Shown here: piece by piece, positions 1-11,350 of the stretch
Layout of the letters: every line of letters begins with the position of its first letter
Position numbering within the stretch: the first letter of the stretch is position 1
NCBI RefSeq assembly: GCF_024868665.1
Contig: NW_026634425.1
Location: 22,106-86,105, forward strand
Length of the DNA: 64,000 nt
Source of the DNA: Triplophysa rosa
Lineage: Eukaryota; Chordata; Actinopteri; Cypriniformes; Nemacheilidae
Direction of reading: 5' to 3'
The notes under the pieces: generated by a model
What the model was told of the DNA's origin: nothing
The model's database searches: none
Seen by the model: only the letters and a program-made list of their open reading frames with translations
Made by a program: the position numbers and the translations under genes

Positions 1-1130
1 ATCGCTCCATATGGTTCTGCCTCCCGCCTTTACTTCTGCTGCTGTCATTACTTGATGATGTCGTCGACGACAACGGCTGTTCACTTGAAGTACATTATTA
101 GCAACACTGCTACTTACTGAAGAGATAGGGTCAATTAAAGTTTTCCTCTTAATCACGAACCTGTCCATTTGTACTCGAAATTTAAAGACAAATTGACATT
201 ATCGCAACGATTAACAATGCCCACTGCTGTTTGCAAGACTCTATCTGAATTACGACTCGTAAGATCAACCAATCAGAGAGACACCCTATTTTTAAAAGCA
301 TTTTGATTGGTTAAAATTGATTGAGAAACATATGCCGTTTTTCCGTGGGTTCTCGAGCCCCGGAGCACCCACAGGATCGGCGCCTATGGTTGCAAGAATT
401 GTATGCGTGTGAAGCTAATGCAGGAAACACGTGTTTAAACTTTAAGCACTGAACTATTAAAGATCTCTAACAATACTACAAAGCATACAAAACGTTATAC
501 ATCACGCTAAATACTATTTATTTGTGAGTCGCTATTGATAGAAGCCAAACGTGTATCAATGCAGTTGTCATGAAGAATAATCACTAAAAGCCTTCAGGTC
601 TCGCGGGTTGTTTGAGATATGCGCGCGCCCAGAGAGTCAGAGCACAAAATACTAAACGAAGTTCTCTTTCACGCCTTCTTACTCTGAAACGGACATATGA
701 ACACAAAATAACCTAAAAATTCCCATATTAACAAGAAACCTTGTATAGATATTCAGTTTGTTTCGTGACCAAACAGTTGGGATACAAAACACTTGTTCCA
801 GTACATTGCGCGAGCTCTTAAAGGGGCAACAGCATAATAAAGATCTCTGTTTATAATGTTCATCAAAGAACAACGGACGGGCCCAAAAACACTCACTGAT
901 ATTAAAGGAATTGTGTTCTCTTATAGGAGTCGTTCACAACAAATGAAGGAAGAAAGTAGCTTTAAGAAAGATGTGCTTTAAATATGGTAAAGTTTTGAAA
1001 GAGAGTTTACATATACAATAAAAATAATTCAATCATAAACAATGATTTGTATTAATTTCTAATTGATTTATTAATGTATTAAACACATTTTAATGAAGTT
1101 TTAGTGACTGTTTTTTCTTATCTCACCCCA
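1..1130. other. No recognisable feature
   Basis: AT-rich sequence with only short open frames full of low-complexity residues. I see no exon with paired splice sites and no repeat termini. Confidence 0.5.
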
Positions 1131-1468
1131 CGACTCTGGTGCTATCAAATTAAGGGCTGGTGCAACCAACTGAATAACTTGGTAGCACCAGTGCCACCTC
1201 TCTCAAGTGTTAGTCTAGAGCCCTGCTTTCTTGTAGAATTGTGCTTCAAATAAAGAACTTTATGTTGACCAGATTGTTAGTTAATCATTTACAAGTCAAT
1301 ATTGCCTATATGGACAGCAATTTTAAAAAAAAGTGAACTTGTAAAACTGCGGTGTTAAATGCGATGCGGTCGAAAATTTGGGTGCACCTAACTTTTGTGC
1401 TGGTGCACCTAAGAAAAAAAGTTAGGCACACCAGTGCAACCAGTGCAAAAAGTTAGTCTAGAGCCCTG
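1131..1468 (-). repeat. Two hAT-like element ends in direct orientation
   Basis: The terminus TTAGTCTAGAGCCCTG occurs twice, ending at 1225 and 1468. Both are preceded by related text containing GGTGCAACC and ACCAGTGC words. Read on the minus strand each begins CAGGGCTCTAGACTAA, a typical hAT-type start. No opposite terminus is visible, so these look like two truncated ends of one family. No coding capacity is present. Confidence 0.5.
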
Positions 1469-2478
1469 ATTGTGTTTTTAATCTTGATGTAAAAGTAGCT
1501 AATATCGAAGAGCATCTGATGCCTGCAGCTTCAGGTAGTTTCTAAACGCTGTCTGGCCTTGTTTTGAGTGAACTTTTGTTATCTCCAACTGACTTGATGC
1601 TAATGATCTTAAGTAGTCTGTTAGGTTTATATTCAATAGGCATATCTGCAATGTATTTGGGTCCTATAGGGCATTGATTGACGTATAGACAAGTAATAAT
1701 ACAATGGGACCTGACGATTGGGCTGATGTGCTCAGATCTTTTGGTCAGAATCCTAGCAGCAGCGTTGTGTATGAGCTGCAGCTGTCTGATGATATTTTGG
1801 GGAGGGCCAGTGAGCAGTCCATACAGTGATCCACCCTGCTGGAGATGAAAGCATGAACAAGTTCTCTAAATCTTGGTTTGACAGAGAACATCGTGAAAAT
1901 AATAATATTTTTTCAATCATTTTTATATTAATGATATTCATGCATTAATATAAATTATATAATAGCCTAGCCTATATAAATATAATCTAGCCTATGACCC
2001 TGCTGAAAAAACAACAGTTTTAGAATTCACGCATGCACAATTAAGGATACATAATTTGGTAATGACAATAAAAGTTAAGGGAGTCATTTATTATTCGTAA
2101 AAGTAAAAACAAAATCACTTACATTATGCTGTTATGCATAAGTCCCAAACTAAAACTGAGATAAGTGAATGCGGCCTCGCTTGCCTCGTCAAAATAACCA
2201 TCTCAAAATACAAAAATGTTTTTAACAAACGTGATCGCTTAGCAACCTCTAAATGAAGGCAGTATTTATGGTATAGGCTATACCCGAAGCAGCGCACCTC
2301 GGAGGAGCGCGTTTCTCCGCAGCCGGCCTCATCAGACTGAGAAACAAACTTTCATTTCGATTTATTTTACTCGACAAAGCACGTGTATTTTCCAATAAAG
2401 AAACTCAGCTTGATGTGGATGGAGCATATTATAACCTATATCCAGTGCTTTTGTGTCGCATATACAGTACCATATACG
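1469..2478. other. No recognisable feature
   Basis: AT-rich stretch. I see no supported exon, RNA gene or paired repeat terminus. Confidence 0.45.
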
Positions 2479-2486
2479 TTCTGCAC

Positions 2487-3412
2487 CAGGGGCGTAGCCA
2501 GAACTTTTTTTTAGAGGTGGCCAGGTAAGACCCAGTGATTTTATTAGGGAGACCAAAAAATCATTACAGACAGAAATTCTTTAACTTCTACTGTAATTTA
2601 CACCAATTCTTCATTACACATAGTTTGCTGGTCAAAAACATACACAAAGAACGTAAAGTAAACCATTTATTTGCAATGCTTTCATGTGCTTACATTATTT
2701 TAAAATAATTTACTAGCTATCATTTGCAGTAAGTTAGCATTTTTCATAGTAAATAAACATAGCAGTACCCCAACTTAAACTTTCGCGAAAATGTAATTAA
2801 TGAATGAAATCCAGTTAAACAAGACTGATTTTACAGACCTGATCCTTCTGCTCGCGATGAACTTCCATGGTACAGACGGTACCTGTCACGAAGCGGTTAG
2901 CAGCTGTTCAGCTATAGCGCTCAGACTGTTTGCATCAGTGCGTCCGCGTATGACATCATATTAACGCAAGAGTAATGTTCTCGCGTTACTTTCATTGCAT
3001 ATGCTAAATGATCTGTGCAGCACTCCGTAAACTCCAATACACATCTTAACGTGGCCTAATGGTTAGAGAGTCGGACTTGTGACCAGAAGGTCGCCGGTTC
3101 GATTCCCAGGGCCGGCATGTAATGACTGAGGTGCAAAGGTGTAATGACACCTTACCCATACTTGCTCCCCGAGTGCTGCAGTGATAGCTGCCCACTGCTC
3201 CGGGTGTACGTGTGTTCACGACTTGCTGTGCGTGTGTTCACTACTCTCTGGATGGGTTAAATGCAGAGGTCACATTTTGGTTATGGATCACCATATCTGA
3301 CTAATAGGTCACTTTCACTTCACTTAAAACTGCTTCGCACAACAGAGGTGGCCAGATAGGTGGCCATCCATCATTCAGGGGTAGCCATGGCCACCATGTA
3401 GCTACGCCCCTG
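2487..3412. mobile_element. Non-autonomous hAT transposon, 926 bp, with exact 8-bp TSD
   Basis: The element starts CAGGGGCGTAGC and ends GCTACGCCCCTG, a perfect 12-bp terminal inverted repeat. It is flanked on both sides by the same octamer TTCTGCAC (2479-2486 and 3413-3420). An 8-bp duplication with CAG...CTG ends is diagnostic of the hAT superfamily. The subterminal word GGTGGCCA recurs near both ends. There is no transposase frame, so it needs a transposase supplied elsewhere. A tRNA-derived SINE lies in its right third. Confidence 0.88.
3050..3330 (+). mobile_element. tRNA-derived SINE inside the hAT element
   Basis: The tRNA-like head has an A-box region at about 3052-3070 (GGCCTAATGGTTAGAGAG) and a B-box GGTTCGATTCC at 3096-3106, the two internal RNA polymerase III promoter elements. 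The body has a GTGTTCAC-rich segment and the phrase GATGGGTTAAATGCAGAG, which also occurs in the second copy at 45640-45850. That identifies a dispersed family. It is not a functional tRNA gene: the 3' acceptor arm is replaced by SINE body. Confidence 0.75.
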
Positions 3413-3420
3413 TTCTGCAC

Positions 3421-4043
3421 AGTTAGCCGACTGTGTGTGAACAATGTTTTTATTTCATTTCGAGTTTCGTTGTAATTGACCCTGCACCAAGCCCCACACT
3501 CCTTAGTTACTGTTGCTACGCCTGTGAAGCTTTCATGCCTGGCAAGTGTATTACAGTGTGTATGCACTTGTGTCAGACATTCCCAAGGAGAAAATTAGTA
3601 ATTTTTGGCGAACATGTGAAATATCTCAGAAAGCAAGATAAATGGGACTGCAGTGTGCATTCGAGGGATATATCCACGACATAATATGCAACCGATTAGA
3701 AAATAATTTAATCAAAATTTAAGCTAAAGCCTATGAATGATAACATTCTCCCGCTTATGTTTTAGTAGCGCGCAACGCTACTGCTCACACGTCGTGGGTC
3801 TAATCTACGCCTTGGACCTGGCAAGAGCCAGAGATGCTGAGCTGAGCCATACATCATCAACAACACAAACAAATTTCCGTCTTACCTTTAATCATCTTAT
3901 TTTATGTTAAAATATATGCATTATGAACAAAGAACCGTCATTATTTCCAAGCAATGATGTGCTGAGTTAGCTAACTAGATAACATTAGCATGCTCTTACC
4001 TTGGAGCAAACATAGGTGTTTTTGTTAATCATGTCGACCTTTA
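3421..4043. other. No recognisable feature
   Basis: Short frames only, with no splice-supported exon. I see nothing here that can be named. Confidence 0.4.
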
Positions 4044-4696
4044 GTGGGACATTCTAAAACGCTTAACGTGAAAAACGCTTAACATACCTAAACAGCGATA
4101 AAAAAAAAGTTTCTGTCAAATTTAACTTCTAATAAACACATGCTGCTGTCAAAAGAACGAGCTCTTGGTCCGCGGATAAAGTGAATATCACGTTAAGCGT
4201 TCTCACCATAGAAGTCCATTATAAGAGAAAACAGCTTAACGTGGCTTAGACAAATTTCTGTCATTTTAGTTGTAATTAATACTTCAAAATCCACCGTTCA
4301 TTGTGTTGAAAAGTGCAGTAGGGGCCTCTTTATGCCCTGTCTGAAACCAATAAGAAATGAGGCTGAAAGGTAATAAAGTTGCTAACTCCTGGCTTCAGTG
4401 TTGTTACATTGAGCTGAATAGCATGTGGAGCAAACTAGAACAAAACAGCACATATGTTTCTAAAAGCTCTGATAAAAAGGGACAGAAATATAATGAGATG
4501 ATACAGTGCCTTCTTGTGGCACGAATGCTCGCGTGGCTAATTGGTGTTGCCGTTTATCCGCGGACCAAGAGCTCGTTCTTTTGACAGCAGCAAGTGTTTG
4601 GAAGGTTTGACAGAAATTTGGTTTTCCTTGATCGCTGTTTAGGTACGTTAAGCTACATTAAGCGTTTTTCACGTTAAGCGTTTTAGAATGTCCCAC
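4044..4696. mobile_element. Long-TIR non-autonomous DNA element, 653 bp
   Basis: The left arm (4044-4180) and right arm (about 4556-4696) are inverted copies of each other over roughly 135-140 bp, starting GTGGGACATTCTAAAACG and ending with its complement. Each arm carries the word CGCTTAACGTG or its complement more than once, and extra copies lie inside at about 4190-4250. These look like subterminal transposase-binding repeats. No transposase frame is present. The flanks share only a short TTTA, so the superfamily is undetermined. Confidence 0.8.
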
Positions 4697-5930
4697 GTTT
4701 AGTTGTGAATGAGGCCTTCCACACTGCTTGATCCACGTCCGGCATTTCTCCCCTTGGGTTTTAGGTTTCAAGAAGGGAAAAAATTCCATCACCCCGTCCA
4801 AACTTTTAGGATACTGGCTATCAGATTTACACAATCCATACGCACCACGATTCGGCATGTTTCCCTCGCTCAAAAGCTTAACAGACCTCCCGCGCCTAGT
4901 TACGGTTGCTAAACCACGATTGGCCTGTGGCGGTTTTCGGGCGTGGCTTAGCGAAGGGTCAATTGAGAATCCGTAAATGTGCATTAAACAGCCTAATCAA
5001 TTGGCTTTTATTTTCGTTTTACAATTTAGCTTAAGATGGCTGTACGTAGGAGCTATCCTTTTATCATGAAGGGAAAAACGTTTTGTTAATTGCACCTTTG
5101 CTGCTTGTTGTTCTGTATTTACCAATAAATAAGTTATAAAAACAGGCCTATATTTTCCTTTAAAATGCTGTTTTTGTCACCTAAAAATCTATATAATAAT
5201 TAACGCAACAATAGCTTTTTTCGTCAGCATTTACCTTATTGTTTCTGTATGTGAACAGTCTCCATCATTTTTAGATTTTTGATCGTCAAAAGCTTATAGC
5301 ATTTTATACTGAATGCATGCAGCATGTACAGTCTATATGTAAATAGAAAAACAAACGCGTTCGTATGGGAAATCATTTTTAATCAATAACAACATACTCA
5401 CAACAGTGTACAGTAAGCAGACTGCTCGCAGCTGTTACATGCATTAAGGCCTTACACCGGTTGGCTGGTTAATAAGCGTTTCTTGTCATTTAATCAGTTG
5501 TCAGCAACAGGTGTTCCGACATTTAAAAATATGACCCAATAAAACAATTCAAAAGCAACGAAGAATATGGTCGGTCCGCGGAGTCGAAATCCTATCGTTA
5601 AAAGCGACACTGCGCTGCTGCTGCGCAAGTGATCCACTGCGCTACCGAGGCTGTACACCTTCGTGAGAGAAGTCAATGCATTTTACAAACATAAACGTAC
5701 ACAGAATCATGACTGTGCACACTCTAGAAAATATGCAGTTTGTGCACATATGATCAACGAAAAGATGGAAAAACGTGCCCAATGGGATAAAATCACATAA
5801 TGAAAGTCTAAGCATTATTCGCAGTAAAGTTAAAAACAGGAAACGTTATTCAGATCGACATTCTACTACAGGTTTTTCTGTTCATTGGAGGGTCTAGACT
5901 GTGTAGAAAAGGCGGGGCTGATTTGAATAT
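4697..5930. other. No recognisable feature
   Basis: Several open frames of 60-110 codons overlap here on both strands. They lack splice context and recognisable domains, and I treat them as chance. Confidence 0.4.
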
Positions 5931-5944
5931 TATAGAAAACACTG

Positions 5945-6100
5945 CTTTTTACGGCGTCATTGTTACAAGGAAACGCCGTCATTTACGACGTACAATGGAA
6001 GTCCAAACGGCGAAATGAACGGCGTTTCAAATTGCTCTTAAAACGCCGTTATTAACGCCGTTTCGACGGCGAAAACACCGTAATTTACGGCGCATGCGCT
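5945..6100. repeat. Cluster of ACGGCG/CGCCGT hexamers
   Basis: Within about 155 bp the hexamer ACGGCG or its complement CGCCGT appears at least seven times in both orientations, with near-matches such as ACGACG and ACACCG between them. The surrounding sequence is AT-rich, so the CpG-dense words stand out. The block lies immediately outside the left arm of the inverted repeat at 6111-7144 and may be its subterminal region. Confidence 0.6.
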
Positions 6101-6110
6101 ACAAAATATC

Positions 6111-7144
6111 GAAAGCAAACAGGTTCACAATTCGCGTGCTTTTGATCGCCGTATTAATATTAAAACGCCGATTTCTTAACGCCGCCAGACGTTAAATAAG
6201 CGCCGCCTGGTACCTTAACTTTTTTAACTGCCGATTTTACTGTGTGGCTTTCAACATAGTCGTCATTTTTATATTGTTTCATATGCTTTGTCGAGTAAAA
6301 TGAATTATATCTAAATGCTCGGCTGAAAGTCAGTTCCACACACGGTATAGCGTCAGTCTCTTCACGGAGGTAAATGGCAATATGTCCCGTAGGTAATGTG
6401 AGTGGTCGCGTGCTAATGAAATTTAAGTGGGCAGGTGATGTGCGTTAAGGTGATTATTGAAAGTCTGTTGGCGAGGCTGTCGGGAGCGCTTAAGAAACTT
6501 AGAATATCCTATAAGTTTGTTGTGGAAAAAGAGCTCTTATTCCTGACTTTCTTTATATATTAACCACGCATTAAATGCTGAAATATAAAAAATCCCTGTG
6601 ACACAGATAAACATAAGACCAACGATGTAAAAATCTGCAAATGGTCCGAGCGGGACTCGAACCAGCTAAAGACGCAACATGCCAACCAAGCTAACCTGTA
6701 GACTAACAGCAACAGCACATTGCTTCCTGGAACATACTGCATTAGTTATATGTTTTTCTTTTTAGCTGGTTTTTCTTTCATTTCTTTCCATTTTTGTTTT
6801 CCACAAAGTTAAGCTGGATATGGATTTGAGATGACACTACGGTCAGACGGTTTCATCGGATGCGCATGTGCCAGACCCCCAGTTAACTTAAGTGAACAGT
6901 GCTCTTGGAAATTGTACTGGATGCTCCGAGCATCCGACTTGCCGTAGAGCTCGCAAACTCAGAAGAGGAGGGGCTATGTATATTAGCTAATAAGTTTGCA
7001 TTTTGAGTGACGTGTGACGTTAACTTAACGTCGATCGGCGTGCGGCGTGTGACGTTAATTTAGCACCAGGCGGCGTTAAGAAATCAGCGTTTTAATATTA
7101 ATACGGCGAGCAAAAGCACGCGAATTGTGAACCTGTTGGCTTTC
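6111..7144. mobile_element. About 1-kb inverted-repeat element with 85-100-bp arms
   Basis: The left arm (6111-6212) and right arm (about 7040-7144) match as inverted copies. Both contain CAGGTTCACAATTCGCGTGC, then a CGCCGTATTAATATTAAAAC stretch and TTCTTAACGCCGCC. The left arm carries an extra insertion of about 20 bp. The spacer of about 830 bp has no transposase frame but holds a tRNA-like sequence. Outer boundaries and target duplication are not clear. Confidence 0.7.
6641..6705 (-). repeat. tRNA-like (Pol III box A/B) sequence
   Basis: On the minus strand an A-box-like TAGCTTGGTTGG (6682-6693) precedes a perfect B-box GGTTCGAGTCC (6653-6663). The spacing is too short for a full tRNA, and the 5' flank does not pair with the sequence after the B-box to make an acceptor stem. 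This is best read as a tRNA-derived relic rather than a tRNA gene. Confidence 0.45.
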
Positions 7145-8099
7145 AATACTGAGCAGCCCGTCACGTGCCTGAGTTACATCGACCAATAATAAATAAACGA
7201 TAATTAATACAACTGTATTCAAATTGCACAAAGGCTATATGAGATTTATTCCGTATTTGTCCATCATGTATTAAACATTTTACATTGTATTTGTATCGAA
7301 ATGAACATACAGTTTTTAATTTCCTATCGTGTGGTGTACCACCAGGGGTCTCTTTGCATACCACTAGTTTGAGAACCACTGTACATAATACACTCCTGAA
7401 CAAAATCTTAAGACTGGGGGAAATATTACAAGTATTCGCATTTCTCACTGGTGGCTCGATACCAGGTTATTAGTACAGATTCAAAATGCCAAAACAAGAA
7501 ACAGGAGCAAGAGACAAAAAAAACAGAGAGTTGTCATGGTGCGGACAGAAGAACCCAACTGCAGGATAGCGGTGGAGGAAAACAAAACTAAACACAAAAC
7601 AAAAACCCACAAGGGGTTAACCCTTTATGACCTGCCATTGAACAATTTGAGCAACATGCTGTGCTGTCATGCTTTTGAGTATTTTCACATGCCATACATC
7701 AATACAATCCTTACACCCCCAATTTGAAGGCTATGTATGTAATTTATCCATAGTAACTAGGTAAACAGGTCAAAAGTGCAATAAACCCCCCCCAAAAAAA
7801 GGAAAATAGTTTTTTTCCCAATATATTTGACTAAATACAGAATTATCACAAATATCAACCTCAAACTTGTCAATGTAAAAAACTTGCATCAAACACTTCC
7901 AAAACACATACAATTTATTTGGACTGTTTACATAAAATAGTTTGTGAGATATAATCATTTTTGTGAACAGTGCGTTGTGAAGTAAAACAGATAAAATACT
8001 GCTTTTGAGAGCAATGTTGATTGAACGGCTAAAACAGACCATGTAAAATAATAAATTACCCTAATATCTATACTTTATCAGAACTATAGATGCAAAAAG
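7145..8099. other. No recognisable feature
   Basis: AT-rich sequence with low-complexity frames. Nothing can be supported. Confidence 0.4.
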
Positions 8100-8364
8100 G
8101 CTGTGATGACACTTGTGACAGTTCCTGACCAGAATAACGCAGAGGGGCTCTTGACGTGTTTCACACATAAATGGAGAGCATTTGAATTTGTGGGGTCAAA
8201 AAGATAAATAAATAAATAAAACATAAATAACCCAAAACAAACCTAAACATACTGAAAGAGACCGCTACATATACACAGCCTAGCTGTGATGAGACTTGTG
8301 GCAGTTCCTGTACAGAATTACACAGAGGCGCACTTGGCAGGCCTCGCACATGAATGGAAATTGA
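8100..8364. repeat. Diverged tandem duplication of about 75 bp
   Basis: The segment 8100-8175, starting GCTGTGATGACACTTGTGAC, is repeated in diverged form at 8284-8364, starting GCTGTGATGAGACTTGTGGC. The unit offset is about 185 bp and the sequence between is an AAATAAAT-rich filler. The second copy overlaps the end of the small minus-strand frame described next. Confidence 0.55.
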
Positions 8365-8467
8365 TTGAAACTGGAGCAGATGAGCAGTCGGAAAGTTCAT
8401 CTTCGTCGGACGCGAGTAGTAGCTCCAAATCCTCCGCGCTCGTATACTTCTTTTTCCGTGCAGTCAT
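8318..8467 (-). CDS. Small acidic frame, possible transposase N-terminus
   Basis: A 49-codon minus-strand frame begins MTARKKKYTSAEDLELLLAS and continues into an Asp/Glu/Ser-rich run ending near residue 32, then stops. A basic start, a leucine-rich helix and an acidic serine tract resemble the N-terminal region of piggyBac-type transposase-derived proteins. No catalytic part follows in the neighbouring sequence and no terminal repeats were found. It may be a truncated fragment or chance, so the assignment is weak. Confidence 0.25.
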   Translation of the reverse strand: MTARKKKYTSAEDLELLLASDEDELSDCSSAPVSINFHSCARPAKCASV

Positions 8468-9149
8468 AACGTTATGCATCCAAGTGTGTGTGTTTGCACT
8501 TGCGTTTGTAAATGTGCATGTGTGAAAGAAATGATCAAGCAACGGACTGTAATGATAAAGAGACACAACCACGAGTAGAACGTACAGCATACCGCAAACG
8601 GAGATCCAGTGTCACGGCTTGTGATGTCACCACATGCGACAAACCTTAGGGTCATAGTGCACAGAACGTGATTACGTCATAGGAGTCGTAGGAAAAGGTA
8701 ACCACGCAACCACTAGTAACCTTAGATCTATAGAACATGTGCGCAAAGACGTGCAATGCATTTTTACAGTTTTTTAGTTATAGATTTTTACACAATTTGT
8801 GCAGACTCATTAGAGGGCGAAAACAATGCAACAGGATCGTGTTGTAGGCTTGATCTGAAAGTGTAACGTCTGTCATTTTTTATGCAAAAAGGATTATTCT
8901 GCTACCCATTTAGATTCCGTTTTTATTGGCTCTTGAACGGAGACACGCAAACAGGAGCGTGGGCGCTCCCATCGGTTTTAAAGGGAATTTTTTAGGTGAC
9001 AAAAACTGAGGAATAGAGGATAATAAACACGACTAGACAGGCACACTAAACTGACTAGACTAACTAAAGAACACTAGACCTAAACTGACTTACTATGACA
9101 AACTGAAGATAATCCAATGCACAACAAACAGAAAATTCCCATAACAATG
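8468..9149. other. No recognisable feature
   Basis: Short frames only. I see no element boundary until the LTR begins at 9150. Confidence 0.4.
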
Positions 9150-9734
9150 TGTCATGGCTCTGCTTCATTTAGTCATGTTTTTCTTGGTCCTGTAGCAGAG
9201 TCATGGCAAAGCCTTTGGTTATGTGTGGAGAGAAACATATTATTGTCCTTTTGACAATAATATACGTTCTCTCCAGTGTCTTGTCATTGGCCCCGCTCCT
9301 CTCGTTTCCTTGTTATCTTTTCCAGTTACCCACACCTGCCCCGTGTCGTTATCCCTCGTTTGTCTTTCCTTTAAATACCCTCTTGTTTCTTTGTCTTGTG
9401 CTCGTGTATTGCGTGTACTGTTTATCGTGTACTTTTGTCGTGCTACCAGTGTTGGATGTTAGCCTTACGGTCCGTGTTCTCCTTGTCCTTGTCTTAATAA
9501 GTGTTAGTTTAGTTTCTGTCAAAGTATTGTCTAGTTTATTGTTTAGTTAGTCTTGGTCCTGTTGCTCGTTGTATTATTTCGTTACCTTTTGTTTACCCCC
9601 TCGCGGGTGTTTAGTTTCTGTTTTTATTATTAATAAAGTCTTGTCTGTTAACCCCTTCATCGCTGTCCTGCAATTTGGTTCTCCACGCCACCATTCGTGA
9701 CAGAATACACGAGCCACCACCGAACCCAGCAGGC

Positions 9735-10927
9735 ATGGAGTCGGACGAGGCGTACAGGAGCCGCCAGGCTCACGTCCTGTTCGGCTTCCGCCAGAGGGGG
9801 ACCCCTGTGAAGGACTTCGCCATGGACTTCCTGTCCACCGCGCGCTACTCGGGGTTCACCGAGGCAGAGTTGAAGGTAATCTTCAACAGCTGCTTCGATG
9901 AACCCTTCGAGCCAGCTGAGATGCACCGGTTGAGACACCTGGGCTTCGCTGACCAGGTCGAACTCGCGATGAATCGTGAGGAGCCCAGGGGAATGTCCAT
10001 GGCGGAGCCTCTCACGGGCTGGCGGCTATCCCCGAGGACGGTCCCTTGCAGATCGGGGTTGTGGGCATCGCCACGCCATCCCCCTCACTCTCGGCAGCCT
10101 CTCCACCATCCACCAGCCTCGTGGGCAAGCGGGGGAGGCGAGCGTCCTGGGGATCCACCTCCGAGGAGTCCCAGCCGGAGCCAGCCGTTCCGTATACCTC
10201 CTTCCATCACCCGACCACCAGCCGGGTGGCTCGGCGGAAGAAGAAGAGGCAACGGCGGGCAGCGTCGACTCCAACCCAGCCGGTGCAGCCAGCGTCCAGT
10301 CTGGTGCTGCCGGCGTCCAGTCCGGTGTCCAGTCTTGTGTCCAGCCCGGTGTCCAGTCTTGTGTCCAGCCCGGTGTCCAGTCTTGTGTCCAGCCCGGTGT
10401 CCAGTCTTGTGTCCAGTCCGGTGCAGCCGGTGTCCAGTCCGGTGCAGCCGGTGTCCAGTCCGGTGCAGCCAGCGTTCCAGCCGGTGATCCAGCCGGTCTT
10501 CCAGCCGGCGTCAAGCCCTGTCCAGCCGGCCCTCCAGCCGGCGTCAAGCCCTGTCCAGCCGGCCTTCCAGCCGGCGTCAAGCCCTGCCCAGCCGGCCTTC
10601 CAGCCGGTCCCCAGTCCGGCAGCCAAGCCGACCCCTTGGAAACTCCCAGGGTCAAAGACTGTCCCCCCCAGGACTTGTCCGAAGTCCCCCGGGACTCCGC
10701 GCTCTCGAGCACAGCCGGGGACTGGGACTATTCCCCCCCAACCAGTTTGGACTGCCCCCTATGAACTAGTGTTTTGCCCCACCCCCCTCCCATGTTTGTT
10801 ATTTTTATTGTCGCATCCCAACCCCATTGTCATTTTGTCTTGTTTGCCACTGATTTTGTTCTCCATGTTTTGTCTGTTCATGTCACTGTCTCAGTCGGTC
10901 TTGTCTCGTCCGTGTACCCCTTGGTGA
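9735..10927 (+). pseudogene. Gag-like frame with proline-rich repeat tail
   Basis: From the ATG at 9735 the first ~90 codons read as a compact globular segment (for example [19 protein letters not shown]) and end at an EEPRG motif. I infer a retrotransposon capsid-like region because it lies directly downstream of an LTR. The following 10250-10640 segment is tandem repeats whose unit lengths are multiples of three. In the frame opening at 10046 they read as SSPV, QPV and QPAF units, but this differs from the gag frame, so at least one frameshift separates them. Because the repeats keep several frames open on both strands, frame choice there is uncertain. No RT domain is present. The product, if any, would be a structural Gag protein acting in trans with an autonomous relative. 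Confidence 0.5.
10315..10615 (+). repeat. Coding-type minisatellites: 24-bp then ~33-bp units
   Basis: From about 10315 to 10460 a 24-bp unit containing GTGTCCAGTCTTGTGTCCAG is iterated with small changes. From about 10490 to 10610 a second array has units containing CCAGCCGGCGTCAAGCCC. Unit lengths are multiples of three, which keeps long frames open on both strands and explains the many overlapping frames here. Confidence 0.75.
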
Positions 10928-11350
10928 GCACCTGGAGGTGCTCATTAAAGGGGGGGCTTCTGTCATGGCTCTGCTTCATTTAGTCATGTTTTTCTTGGTC
11001 CTGTAGCAGAGTCATGACAAAGCCTTTGGTTATGTGTGGAGAGAAACATATTATTGTCCTTTTGACAATAATATACGTTCTCTCCAGTGTCTTGTCATTG
11101 GCCCTGCTCCTCTCGTTTCGTTGTTATCTTTCCCTGAGTGTTTGATTACCCACACCTGCCCCGTGTCGTTATCCCTCGTTTGTCTTTCCTTTAAATACCC
11201 TCTTGTTTCTTTGTCTTGTGCTCGTGTATTGCGTGTACTGTTTATCGTGTACGTTCGTCGTGCTACCAGTGTTGGATGTTAGCCTTACGGTCCGTGTTCT
11301 CCTTGTCTGCTGTGTTCCTGTTTCACTTGTCTTAGTAAGTGTTAGTTTAG

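Larger units (their letters stand above)
9150..11350 (+). mobile_element. Non-autonomous LTR retrotransposon with truncated 3' LTR
   Basis: A 5' LTR spans 9150-9702, beginning TGTCATGGCTCTGC and ending CGTGACA, with a poly(A) signal AATAAA near 9631. A second copy of its first ~380 bp starts at 10961, directly after a purine tract AAAGGGGGGG (10947-10956). Between the LTRs lie a gag-like frame and a proline/serine-rich repeat region, with no protease, reverse transcriptase or integrase. The two LTRs differ by several indels, so the copy is not recent. The 3' LTR breaks off at about 11350, where another element follows. Confidence 0.8.

Noticed and set aside
3050..3120. tRNA gene
   Set aside because: Boxes A and B are present but the acceptor stem is absent and the body continues as SINE. 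The same applies at 41708 and 45640.
9976..10927. Several long overlapping frames on both strands rich in Val, Gln, Pro, Ser or Trp, Thr, Asp
   Set aside because: They all pass through tandem repeats whose unit length is a multiple of three, which keeps most frames open. Only the gag-linked frame and the SSPV/QPV frame were considered, as part of one pseudogene.
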